Positions 20,831-29,584 of a stretch of 29,584 bases of DNA are shown here, piece after piece; the first letter of the stretch is position 1, and each line of letters begins with the position of its first letter. Both the position numbers and the translations under genes were made by a program. Origin of the DNA: Saccoglossus kowalevskii (taxonomy: Eukaryota; Hemichordata; Enteropneusta; Harrimaniidae); assembly GCF_000003605.2 (NCBI RefSeq), contig NW_003109582.1:28782-58365 (forward strand), given 5' to 3'. The notes under the pieces are model-generated. The model ran no database searches and was not told the origin of the DNA. It worked only from the letters and a program-made list of their open reading frames with translations.

Positions 20831-20924
20831 TCACTGCTCTTCAATGCTCTGCTTTTTCTCTGAAGTAATATTAAATCCTTTTTTCAACATAACAGTCTCA
20901 ATACTTTTGTCTTGGTCTTTTTCT
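20831..20924 (-). CDS. MICAL-family protein, last coding exon
   Basis: On the minus strand the acceptor TTTGCTACAG precedes an exon that enters in phase 2 and completes a Lys codon (AA|A) from the upstream exon. The translation reads EKDQDKSIETVMLKKGFNI and ends IEEQ, stop TGA at 20833-20831. The E-rich segment leading into ETVMLKKGF matches the conserved end of MICAL proteins, where a short tail follows the bMERB domain. This also shows that the in-frame TAA just past the upstream exon (at 21458-21460) is intronic. Confidence 0.85.
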
Positions 20925-21479
20925 CTGTAGCAAACAAACAAACACATAAATTATACAGTAGGCCACTCACAAAGCAAGCTCTATAGATAACATGTATATA
21001 TTGAAGAGTGTGGAAGGAATCTATATACCCTAAGAGTTTGAAAACAGTAAATGGGTGGCACCACTTTGTTTCACAAATTATTCAAAGTGAGACGGCTCAT
21101 TCATGATAAAGCACCTTCAGAATTTGGTTCAATAATATGGCAATCATTTTCTGGCAACGGACTGAGAATAGTTCAACTTTGAATAGTGTTTTGGGTCATT
21201 TCGACCAGCAGTGACACGTGAATCATGCGAATAGTTACGTCAGTTCTATTTTTAGTAACTCGATAAACTGCTCGGCTGCATGCCAGGCATTGCCTGCTAT
21301 ATGTAATTACACATGTACCAACATTCTCCACTTCATCTTGTATTTAAAAAGCTGTGTGGATAACTCTGAACATTTCTATAACATTCTAAGAAATTCAATT
21401 AATATACATGAAAATTGCGGCACAAAAACTAGCATGACAAATTATGGAGTTGATAGATTAAGTGTGGTATGTGACATAC

Positions 21480-21594
21480 TTTAGTCGTTCCTCCTCCAAC
21501 AAAGCAACAAGTGCATCTCTTTGTTCAACAACTTCTAACATCTCAGCCAACAATTTTTTCTCTTCATCTAATTCCTTTTTGCTTTTCTTGGAAT
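21480..21594 (-). CDS. MICAL-family protein, bMERB domain exon (third helix)
   Basis: The acceptor CGTTTCAG precedes 115 nt in phase 1 (G|AT, Asp) and the donor is AAA|GTATGT in phase 2. The translation contains KKSKKELDEEKKLLAEMLEV, then VEQRDALVALLEEERLK, the highly conserved last helix of the bivalent Mical/EHBP Rab-binding (bMERB, DUF3585) domain. The domain binds Rab8/10/13/35-type GTPases and, in MICALs, takes part in autoinhibition of the N-terminal flavin monooxygenase that oxidises actin. The MLEVVEQRD..VALLEE wording is closer to MICAL than to EHBP1. Confidence 0.9.
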
Positions 21595-21700
21595 CTGAAA
21601 CGAACATACAAGAGGTTACCAAAGCCTTTGGACATGATTTGACTTACTGTCAGATAACATCGCAACACAGCATTCAACTATTCATCCACAAACGTTTTTT

Positions 21701-21830
21701 GATCACTGGTAGTGGTAATCCAACGTTGGTTGAACACCAAAAAGGGTCTATCTCTACCCTGGGTGAGTGCGCCACAGACTCAATGGTTAGTCCAAATTCA
21801 CTGGCAGAAATTCATTCGCTTTGTGTTTCA
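21701..21830 (+). mobile_element. SINE fragment, copy 3 (internally deleted)
   Basis: It begins gatcactggtag like the SINE head, then jumps past most of the tRNA region to a body shared with the other two copies: ggttgaacaccaaaaagggt, accctgggtgagtgcgccac and agactcaatgg. The B box is lost, so it cannot be an active pol III unit. It lies in a 434-bp MICAL intron (21595-22028), antisense to the gene. Confidence 0.65.
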
Positions 21831-22028
21831 AAGAAAAAACAACACCGGCATGCAATGGCTGAAACTGTAATTAGGCACAAACATATTATTTAAAAAGCAA
21901 AACACATAACCCATGACTCTTTGGAAAAGAATGATGGAATGTTTGATTTATATCTTTACAGAATTGTAAACCATAGTCAAGGAACTGAACAATAGAAATA
22001 ATATTTGAACCAATCTAATTGTACTCAC

Positions 22029-22102
22029 CCTGTGTGGACATTTTGTCTCTCAATTCTTGTTGTAATCTACTGTGTCTGTCTTCTAACTCCAATTCTTTGG
22101 CT
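22029..22102 (-). CDS. MICAL-family protein, bMERB domain exon (middle helix)
   Basis: The acceptor is CCTTTATTTGACAG and the donor CAGG|GTGAGT. The exon is 74 nt, entering in phase 2 (AG|A, Arg) and leaving in phase 1. The translation AKELELEDRHSRLQQELRDK is the signature central helix of MICAL bMERB domains (ELELEDRxSRLQQELR). Only 28 bp of non-repeat intron lie upstream of it before the 20-bp minisatellite begins. Confidence 0.92.
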
Positions 22103-22130
22103 CTGTCAAATAAAGGATTGGAAAAAACAG

Positions 22131-23310
22131 TCATGTTGTTGCACGTGACCATCTGATGTTGCACATATCCATCTGATGTTGCACATAGCCATTCGATGTT
22201 GCATATAGCCATCTGATGTTGCACATAGCCATCTGATGTTGCACATAGCCATCTGATGTTGCACATAGCCATCTGATGTTGCACATAGCCATCTGATGTT
22301 GCACATAGCCATCTGATGTTGCACATAGCCATTCGATGTTGCACATAGCCATTCGATGTTGCACATAGCCATCTGATGTTGCACATAACCATCTGATGTT
22401 GCACATAGCCATCTGATGTTGCAGCCGTCTGATGTTGCACATAGCCGTCTGATGTTGCACATAGCCATCTGATGTTGCACATAGCCATCTGATGTTGCAC
22501 ATAGCCATCTGATGTTGCACGTAGCCATCTGATGTTGCACGTAGCCATCTGATGTTGCACATAGCCATCTGATGTTGCACATAGCCGTCTGATGTTGCAC
22601 ATAGCCATCTGATGTTGCACGTAGCCATCTGATGTTGCACGTAGCCATCTGATGTTGCACATAGCCATCTGATGTTGCACATAGCCATCTGATGTTGCAC
22701 ATAGCCATTCGATGTTGCACATAGCCATCTGATGTTGCACATAGCCATCTGATGTTGCACATAGCCATCTGATGTTGTACATAGCCATCTGATGTTGTAG
22801 CCGTCTGATGTTGCACGTAGCCATCTGATGTTGCACGTAGCCATCTGATGTTGCACGTAGCCATCTGATGTTGCACATAGCCATCTGATGTTGCACATAG
22901 CCATCTGATGTTGCACGTAGCCATCTGATGTTGCACGTAGCCATCTGATGTTGCACATAGCCATCTGATGTTGCACATAGCCATCTGATGTTTTAGCCGT
23001 CTGATGTTGCACGTAGCCATCTGATGTTGCACGTAGCCATCTGATGTTGCACGTAGCCATCTGATGTTGCACATAGCCATCTGATGTTGCACGTAGCCAT
23101 CTGATGTTGCACATAGCCATCTGATGTTGCACATAGCCATTCGATGTTGCACATAGCCATCTGATGTTGCATATAGCCATCTGATGTTGCACATAACCAT
23201 CTGATGTTGCACATAGCCATCTGATGTTGTACATAGCCATATGATGTTGCACATAGTCATCTGATGTTGCATATAGCCATTCGATGTTGCAAGTAGACAT
23301 CATGTTGTAG
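22131..23310. repeat. 20-bp minisatellite, about 58 units, occupying an entire MICAL intron
   Basis: The consensus is gatgttgcacatagccatct. Common variants are cacgtag for cacatag and attcgatg for atctgatg. Three units are 4 bp short (16 bp, ending agccgtct) at about 22415-22430, 22791-22806 and 22987-23002. The intron is 22103-23349 and the array covers about 95% of it. Because 20 is not a multiple of 3, one 60-bp cycle reads through all three minus-strand frames without stops, giving open frames near 390 codons that I do not regard as coding. Confidence 0.97.
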
Positions 23311-23349
23311 TTATTTAGTGTTTGTTGACATGAAAATGATAAGACTCAC

Positions 23350-23446
23350 CTTATAGATAATTCTTGTTCAACTCTGACCAAAGCATTCTTTTCATTCACT
23401 AATGTGAACCATTCCTGCATCAAAACTGTTTCATCTTTTTCTCCCA
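23350..23446 (-). CDS. MICAL-family protein, bMERB domain exon (second segment)
   Basis: The acceptor is CATTTTTTTCAG and the donor ATAAG|GTGAGT. The exon is 97 nt, entering in phase 1 (G|TG, Val) and leaving in phase 2. The translation contains LMQEWFTLVNEKNALVRVEQ, the most conserved stretch of MICAL and EHBP1 bMERB domains (the WF.LVNEKNALVR core). It joins the 22029-22102 exon as ELSIR-AKELELED without breaking frame. Confidence 0.93.
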
Positions 23447-23575
23447 CTGAAAAAAATGAGAATGTAATGTTTCCAAAATAAAAAAAAATATGAAATCATG
23501 TGGATATCTCCAAACACGGTCATGTCAAAACACACAGGCAGATAGGGAACTGATAGAGATAGAAAGAGAACTCAC

Positions 23576-23596
23576 CAGGTGAAGAAGGTACTTCAT
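23576..23596 (-). CDS. MICAL microexon, copy b (21 nt)
   Basis: A 21-nt symmetric phase 1-1 exon lies between CTATATATAAAG and GTGAGTTC on the minus strand. It encodes DEVPSSP when preceded by a G. Including or skipping it keeps the frame. It falls in the linker between the first and second helices of the bMERB domain. A close paralogue lies at 25169-25189 with related flanks. The acceptor is weak (purine-interrupted), which suits regulated inclusion. Confidence 0.65.
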
Positions 23597-24154
23597 CTTT
23601 ATATATAGAAAAGGCAAATAGAAATGAACAGAAATTTAAAGAAATAATATTGAAATGACAACAACAATGAGAGAACATGGATAGCCATAGAAATTGTGGA
23701 TTGGATTGCATGTACAAGAATACTTTAATCATAATTTTGTAATTTATATAATGCTTATTTTTTTACAACATGACTACATATTGTACTCTATCACATGTTT
23801 ATCACATTAGTGTTACATCATATACTGCCTGAATGTTGTCCCAAGCTTCCGGGGGTTATATATGGTCTAATAACCACAGATTATTTTGGCAAGCTCAAGT
23901 ATGTATTTTCGAAATTATTATTCAGTTATTAGGAATTTAAAAAAAACCTAATGAATTTAAGAAATTATTACGAACAAGCAGAATCACCACACAGCGCATG
24001 CAAAATGTTCTTGTGAAATAGAAGTGTGGAGTGAACAAAATTAGCATATGAGAAGAGCACAATGATATATTATATTAGTATTCGGTATTATTAGTTTCAC
24101 TTTTAACAAGGTATTGTTTCATTTTTTTGGAATGTGGAATAATGATTTTGATGA

Positions 24155-24304
24155 ATATATAATCCCATGATATTTTCTCAGTTTGGCATCAGGAGACATG
24201 TGTGATTATTGCCATGGTAACCCAAGGCTTGGATTGATACACTGGCAGTAATTATTCATGTCTGCTAATGGCAATTTAAAAGAAAATATCGTGGGATTAT
24301 ATAT
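24155..24304. mobile_element. 150-bp MITE-like element with 24-bp terminal inverted repeats
   Basis: 24155-24178 (atatataatcccatgatatt + ttct) and 24281-24304 (agaaaatatcgtgggattat + atat) are inverted complements at 23 of 24 positions, around about 102 bp without coding capacity. The ends lie in TA-rich DNA, so a TA-type target duplication cannot be delimited. The right end abuts the 53-bp tandem array. It lies within a MICAL intron. Confidence 0.7.
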
Positions 24305-24308
24305 AAAT

Positions 24309-24893
24309 ATACACCTCAATATAACCCATTCTTTACAAGTTGACTACACATTATACTCTATATACACCTCAATATAACCCATTCTTTACAAGTTGACTAC
24401 ACATTATACTCTATATACACCTCAATATAACCCATTCTTTACAAGTTGACTACACATTATACTCTATAGACACCTCAATATAACCAATTCTTTACAAGTT
24501 GACTACACATTATACTCTATATACACCTCAATATAACCAATTCTTTACAAGTTGACTACACATTATACTCTATATACACCTCAATATAACCAATTCTTTA
24601 CAAGTTGACTACACATTATACTCTATATACACCTCAATATAACCAATTCTTTACAAGTTGACTACACATTATACTCTATATACACCTCAATATAACCAAT
24701 TCTTTACAAGTTGACTACACATTATACTCTATATACACCTCAATATAACCAATTCTTTACAAGTTGACTACACATTATACTCTATATACACCTCAATATA
24801 ACCCATTCTTTGCAAGTTGACTACACATTATACTCTATATACACCTCAATATAACCCATTCTTTGCAAGTTGGCTAAACATTATATTCTATAT
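24309..24893. repeat. 53-bp minisatellite, 11 units, in a MICAL intron
   Basis: The units start at 24311 and recur every 53 bp to 24841, with consensus acacctcaatataacccatt then ctttacaagttgac and tacacattatactctatat. Variants sit in blocks: aacccattc in units 1-3, aaccaattc in units 4-9, and aacccattctttgc in units 10-11. A lone diverged relative of half a unit (ttacaacatgactacatatt) lies at about 23762-23790. The array sits between the two 21-nt microexons. Confidence 0.96.
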
Positions 24894-25168
24894 TCAAACA
24901 AACTATTTTAGAGTTATACATGTGATAATATTCAAACGTGACATCCAAATTTATTCCTGAAGAAGAGTTTTATGGACATTGAGCATACACACAGAATGTG
25001 AATATTTAAAACCTTTAATTAGCTAATTTAATTAGCATAAACAAAATGGTGGATTTGATGACATACTCTAACAAGTACATCATTTGACACCAGTCATTGG
25101 CTGCATATATAGCCATATAAATGTTCAAATCAAGGATATAATTTAGATATTGTGTTTTGAGTACTCAC

Positions 25169-25189
25169 CAGGTGAAGAAGATACTTCAT
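25169..25189 (-). CDS. MICAL microexon, copy a (21 nt)
   Basis: On the minus strand it lies between TTTTCAAAATATAAAG and GTGAGTAC and is 21 nt, phase 1-1, encoding DEVSSSP. It differs from the copy at 23576-23596 by one base (P to S), and the upstream intron flank (TTGCCTTTTC, TATAAAG) is shared. With both included the linker reads DEVSSSP-DEVPSSP; with one, seven residues; with neither, exon 25765-25972 joins 23350-23446 directly in the same frame. Confidence 0.65.
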
Positions 25190-25764
25190 CTTTATATTTT
25201 GAAAAGGCAAATATACATGAAAGTTAAAAATGCGATAAACAGGAATTTCAGAAAATGAAATGGAAATATAAAAGAATGGGTGGACATGACTAAGGACAAT
25301 GTTTACAACTCAGTTTGCAATGGCAGAAAGTACTGAGATATAGAAGAGGAAAGGCACTTTAAATGCAAACAAGAACCATGCATCAATTTGTAATTATGAA
25401 AAAAACATTGGAAAAAATGTGTATTAATTAACTATTAATTAATGGTTATCAAATATTACAATATTCTAATGAAGAGGAATTCCCATAGAGTATGTACTAT
25501 AGAGAGTGAATGTTCTAACTATGAAATGATTGGGTCTCTGAAAGTGTAAAACAAATGATTTTCCATGCAGTGTCTTTGAGATAATCAATCTTAACACATT
25601 GTTGATTACTGCCATCTATAACCTGAATTAGAATTAGAAAAGATTTACAAGTACACTGTAGACAAAATATTAAAGTAGTGATTTTAAATAATCACAATTT
25701 GAGTGACAGATGACACCAATCACAGGTATGAATGTGCCTGCTGTTTATGTGATAAATTACAAAC

Positions 25765-25972
25765 CTGACTCGCCCCGTAATGTCTTCTCAACTTCAACAC
25801 CTCTTACTTCTAACTGTTTTTGTTTGACTTCCACCTCCTGTAACTGTCGTTGTATCTCTTGTGCCAGTCGTAACCGTTTTAGCTCCTCTTGTCTATGCTG
25901 TTTTTTAACAGCTTTCTGCACCCTTTTTGTTAACTTGGCATTCACCTCAGAGTCAGAAAGCTGTGGTTTGCC
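25765..25972 (-). CDS. MICAL-family protein, bMERB domain exon (first helix)
   Basis: The acceptor CTACACTTAG (minus) precedes 208 nt, entering in phase 0 and leaving in phase 1 at GAGTCAG|GTTTGT. The translation is a charged, coiled-coil-like helix: KLTKRVQKAVKKQHRQEELK, then EIQRQLQEVEVKQKQLEVRG and VEVEKTLRGES. The IQRQLxEVEVKQ..LE.RGVE.EK.LRG pattern is the first helix of the bMERB domain. Exons for the monooxygenase, CH and LIM domains, if this is a full MICAL, must lie to the right, beyond this window or beyond the 39-bp minisatellite. Confidence 0.9.
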
Positions 25973-26133
25973 CTAAGTGTAGAAAATCAAATAAGTCAGT
26001 AATTCCATTTCAGTAAACAAGCCTCTATACTTTTTCAACAACTGGGACCTATAGTAAAGAGCGTTACATCAATTTATGGTTATAAATACTGGACAATGAA
26101 TTGATAATAAAAAAGTATTGAAATATTTTTTCC

Positions 26134-26900
26134 TATGCAGCATTGTCTATATCTCATGTCTCCATCTGAATCTACATAGCAATGTCTCTATGTCAAGTCT
26201 CTATCTGCCCCTGTGCAGCATTGTCTCTATGTCAAGTCTCTATCTGAACCTGTGCAGCATTGTCTATCTGAACCAGTGCAGCACTGTCTCTATGTCAAGT
26301 CTCTATCTGAACCTGTGCAGAATTGTCTCTATGTCAAGTCTCCATCTGAACCTGTGCAGCATTGTCTCTATGTCAAGTCTCCATCTGAACCTGTGCAGCA
26401 TTGTCTCTATGTCAAGTCTCTATCTGAACCTGTGCAGAATTGTCTCTATGTCAAGTCTCTATCTGAACCTGTGCAGAATTGTCTCCATGTCAAGTCTCCA
26501 TCTGAACCTGTGCAGCATTGTCTCTATGTCAAGTCTCCATCTGAACCTGTGCAGCATTGTCTCTATGTCATGTGTCCATCTGAACCTGTGCAGCATTGTC
26601 TCTATGTCTAGTCTCTATCTGAACCTGTGCAGAATTGTCTCTATGTCAAGTCTCCATCTGAACCTGTGCAGCATTGTCTCTATGTCTAGTCTCTATCTGA
26701 ACCTGTGCAGCATTGTCTCTATGTCATGTGTCCATCTGAACCTGTGCAGCATTGTCTCTATCTGACCTGTGCAGCATTGTCTCTATGTCAAGTCTCCATC
26801 TGAACATGTGCAGCATTGTCTCTATGTCAAGTCTCCATCTGAACATGTGCAGCATTGTCTCTATGTCAAGTCTCCATCTGAACATGTGCAGCATTGTCTC
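26134..26900. repeat. 39-bp minisatellite, left block
   Basis: The unit is tctctatgtcaagtctccat followed by ctgaacctgtgcagcattg (39 bp), with a 26-bp deletion form that skips from tctctat to ctgaac. The block holds about 19-20 units. It starts in diverged units near 26134, 160 bp upstream of the first MICAL bMERB exon (minus sense), and is cut at 26900 by the solo LTR. Confidence 0.95.
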
Positions 26901-27947
26901 TGTTAAGGCCAAATCAACATTTTAATGTGTATTTAATTGCTATTATATATTTTGTATTTACTGCATGCTATGCTATATATTATTCACTGTAAACTTGGAT
27001 AAATTCCATGTGGCGAATAGCGCCACCCAGAGTTATTTGTGAAAGTTATTAATAGTATTAAGGTCAGTTCTTATCTGAGATAAAAAACTGATGAGTTGGC
27101 AGTGTGACTCAGCTAACTGTACGGTACGGATGTACGCTTTTGAGGTCCATCAATACCTTGATATTGCAAACTGTTTCACTTGGAATTGATTGGCTAGGAA
27201 GGTCTACAAACACGGTGAGTGTTTAATGAATCACATGTGTTCTTTTGGCAGTTTAATTTTAGTGCCATTATGGTGCAAATATATCGTACACTGTTTACTG
27301 TGCCATCACATTGATTTTTAAGTGTAAATAACTTCACTATAGCCAGAACAACCAAGATTTCAGTATAGATTTGAATAAGTTTGAATAAGTTTGAATAAGT
27401 TTTATTATACTCGTTTAGTTTGCATAGTTTATGTTAGGAAACTTTGTTCGTTTCAAGTACAACCATTGTTAGTGTACTAGTTGCACTGTCTATTTCTCAG
27501 AGCTATTTATAGAACTTAAACTTGTCCATGCATGCATATAGATATTAGGTTACTTGGAAGAGTCATTTCACTCATATTACAATTATACAGTGTCTTCGTT
27601 TAAGACAGGCTGAGCATTATAAGCCATGAAGTACTATGTGTATTTTTAGATATTTTACACTGTGTGTACATCACTAGAAATGTATTTGCTTTATTTTATC
27701 ATTGTATGTGTATTTATTATTTTGTTTGTGTTACATTTCAGTTAATCGTCATTCTACATTCTTTGTATGGAATAAAGAGTCGTGATACAGAAAACAGACT
27801 TTTGTTCAATTAGTGTGGAAGAACGCATTGGTGAGGGGATGACTTCCTGGTGTAATCAATACATAGTGGCAAGCTTATTCACTGTGTCAGCCATTAATTA
27901 GGCGTTATACGGGACCAGTAAAACTTGGAGTTTGCTTGTGCACTACA
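26901..27947 (+). mobile_element. Solo LTR of an LTR retrotransposon (1047 bp)
   Basis: The element begins TGTTAAGGCC and ends GCACTACA (TG...CA termini, TGT/ACA inverted). The host sequence GTCTC is present directly before it (26896-26900) and after it (27948-27952). Because the minisatellite unit reads cattgtctctatgtc, removing the element and one GTCTC restores the array exactly, so GTCTC is a true 5-bp target duplication. AATAAA lies at 27771-27776 and a TATATAT stretch near 26974. A 10-bp sequence, ttgaataagt, is repeated three times at 27371-27400. No internal coding domain is present, so I infer an LTR-LTR recombination product. BEL/Pao or Gypsy origin cannot be told apart. Confidence 0.8.
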
Positions 27948-29584
27948 GTCTCTATGTCAAGTCTCCATCTGAACATGTGCAGCATTGTCTCTATGTCAAG
28001 TCTCCATCTGAACCTGTGCAGCATTGTCTCTATGTCAAGTCTCTATCTGAATCTGTGCAGCATTGTCTCTATCTGAACCTGTGCAGCATTGTCTCTATGT
28101 CAAGTCTCCATCTGAACATGTGCAGCATTGTCTCTATGTCAAGTCTCCATCTGAACATGCGCAGCATTGTCTCTATCTGAACCTGTGCAGCATTGTCTCT
28201 ATGTCAAGTATCCATCTGAACCTGTGCAGCATTGTCTCTATCTGAACCTGTGCAGCATTGTCTCTATGTCAAGTCTCCATCTGAACATGTGCAGCATTGT
28301 CTCTATGTCAAGTCTCCATCTGAATCTGTGCAGCATTGTCTCTATCTGAACCTGTGCAGCATTGTCTCTATGTCAAGTATCCATCTGAACCTGTGCAGCA
28401 TTGTCTCTATCTGAACCTGTGCAGCATTGTCTCTATGTCAAGTCTCCATCTGAACATGTGCAGCATTGTCTCTATGTCAAGTCTCTATCTGAATCTGTGC
28501 AGCATTGTCTCTATCTGAATCTGTGCAGCATTGTCTCTATCTGAACCTGTGCAGCATTGTCTCTATGTCAAGTCTCCATCTGAACATGTGCAGCATTGTC
28601 TCTATGTCAAGTCTCCATCTGAACATGTGCAGCATTGTCTCTATGTCAAGTCTCTATCTGAATCTGTGCAGCATTGTCTCTATCTGAACCTGTGCAGCAT
28701 TGTCTCTATGTCAAGTCTCCATCTGAACCTGTGCAGCATTGTCTCTATGTCAAGTCTCTATCTGAACATGTGCAGCATTGTCTCTATGTCAAGTCTCTAT
28801 CTGAACCTGTGCAGCATTGTCTCTATGTCAAGTCTCCAACTGAACCTGTGCAGCATTGTCTCTATGTCAAGTCTCTATCTGAATCTGTGCAGCATTGTCT
28901 CTATCTGAACCTGTGCAGCATTGTCTCTATCTGAACCTGTGCAGCATTGTCTCTATGTCAAGTCTCCATCTGAACCTGTGCAGCATTGTCTCTATGTCAA
29001 GTCTCTATCTGAATCTGTGCAGCATTGTCTCTATCTGAACCTGTGCAGCATTGTCTCTATGTCAAGTCTCCATCTGAACCTGTGTAGCATTGTCTCTATG
29101 TCAAGTCTCTATCTGAATCTGTGCAGCATTGTCTCTATCTGAACCTGTGCAGCATTGTCTCTATGTCAAGTCCCCATCTGAACATGTGCAGCATTGTCTC
29201 TATGTCAAGTCTCCATCTGAACATGTGCAGCATTGTCTCTATGTCAAGTCTCTATCTGAATCTGTGCAGCATTGTCTCTATCTGAACCTGTGCAGCACTG
29301 TCTCTATGTCAAGTCTCCATCTGAACCTGTGCAGCATTGTTTCTATGTCAAGTCTCTATCTGAACATGTGCAGCATTGTCTCTATGTCAAGTCTCTATCT
29401 GAACCTGTGCAGCATTGTCTCTATGTCAAGTCTCCAACTGAACCTGTGCAGCATTGTCTCTATGTCAAGTCTCTATCTGAATCTGTGCAGCATTGTCTCT
29501 ATCTGAACCTGTGCAGCATTGTCTCTATCTGAACCTGTGCAGCATTGTCTCTATGTCAAGTCTCCATCTGAACCTGTGCAGCAT
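27948..29584. repeat. 39/26-bp minisatellite, right block, running off the window
   Basis: This continues the 26134-26900 array after the LTR. Here 39-bp and 26-bp units alternate in higher-order patterns: a 169-bp period (three 39s plus two 26s) at about 28060-28520, and a 598-bp period linking 28531-28934 to 29129-29532 with only a few differences. The array continues past the window end. The MICAL intron holding it is therefore at least 3.6 kb long. Confidence 0.95.

Noticed and set aside
21458-21479. Stop codon TAA as the end of the MICAL-family protein
   Set aside because: A GTATGT donor at 21479 joins in phase to the exon at 20831-20924, which carries the conserved C-terminal ETVMLKKGF-type tail.
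22015-23303. Open frames of 300-390 codons on the minus strand
   Set aside because: A 20-bp unit without stops reads through all frames with a 60-bp cycle. The region lies inside an intron bounded by well-supported bMERB exons.
26118-26765. 215-codon open frame in the 39-bp array
   Set aside because: 39 and 26 bp keep or shift the frame predictably, and the Leu/Ser/Cys-rich repeat reflects the repeat unit, not a protein.
27811-27840. An LTR end at gaacgca followed by a primer-binding-site-like tggtgagggg
   Set aside because: An LTR ending there would leave about 110 bp of unexplained internal sequence. The TG...CA ends at 26901 and 27947 with the 5-bp duplication explain the whole insert better.

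Overview
The window is animal nuclear DNA. It carries spliced genes with GT-AG introns, thrombospondin type-1 exons, a Golgi-type carbohydrate sulfotransferase, the C-terminal exons of a MICAL-family protein, tRNA-derived SINEs, a non-LTR retrotransposon and a solo LTR. The base composition is AT-rich with scattered CpG patches. I read it as a bilaterian, most likely a marine invertebrate; the phylum cannot be fixed from the sequence alone.

Layout. 83-1282 looks like a non-autonomous DNA transposon. 1485-1667 and 2359-2504 are two consecutive plus-strand TSP1-domain exons of an extracellular protein whose other exons I could not find. 2858-3563 holds two tandem copies of a hairpin-bearing element. 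About 5860-7490 is a decayed, 5'-truncated non-LTR retrotransposon with a SINE inserted in its 3' UTR. 7664-8029 is a small intronless gene for a four-helix membrane protein. 9956-10615 is a near-perfect 33-bp minisatellite. 11993-14361 is a 21-bp minisatellite ending about 100 bp before the start codon of the sulfotransferase gene (three exons, 14467-18854, plus strand, 307 codons). Facing it on the minus strand are seven exons (25972 down to 20831) that encode the bMERB (DUF3585) Rab-binding domain and C-terminus of a MICAL-family protein.

Both multi-exon genes were assembled by matching splice phases. The sulfotransferase exons (106+74+744 nt) and the MICAL exons (208+21+21+97+74+115+94 nt) each sum to an open frame ending in a stop, which is strong internal support.

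The most striking property is tandem-repeat load. Six unrelated minisatellites (unit lengths 33, 21, 49/50, 20, 53 and 39/26 bp) occupy roughly 8 kb, or about 27% of the window. Two of them fill introns almost completely: the 20-bp array makes up about 95% of one MICAL intron, and the 49-bp array about 81% of sulfotransferase intron 2. The 39-bp array is interrupted by a 1047-bp solo LTR with an exact 5-bp target-site duplication. The MICAL gene also carries two paralogous 21-nt symmetric microexons. Nearly all the long open frames inside the arrays are artefacts of repeat periodicity.
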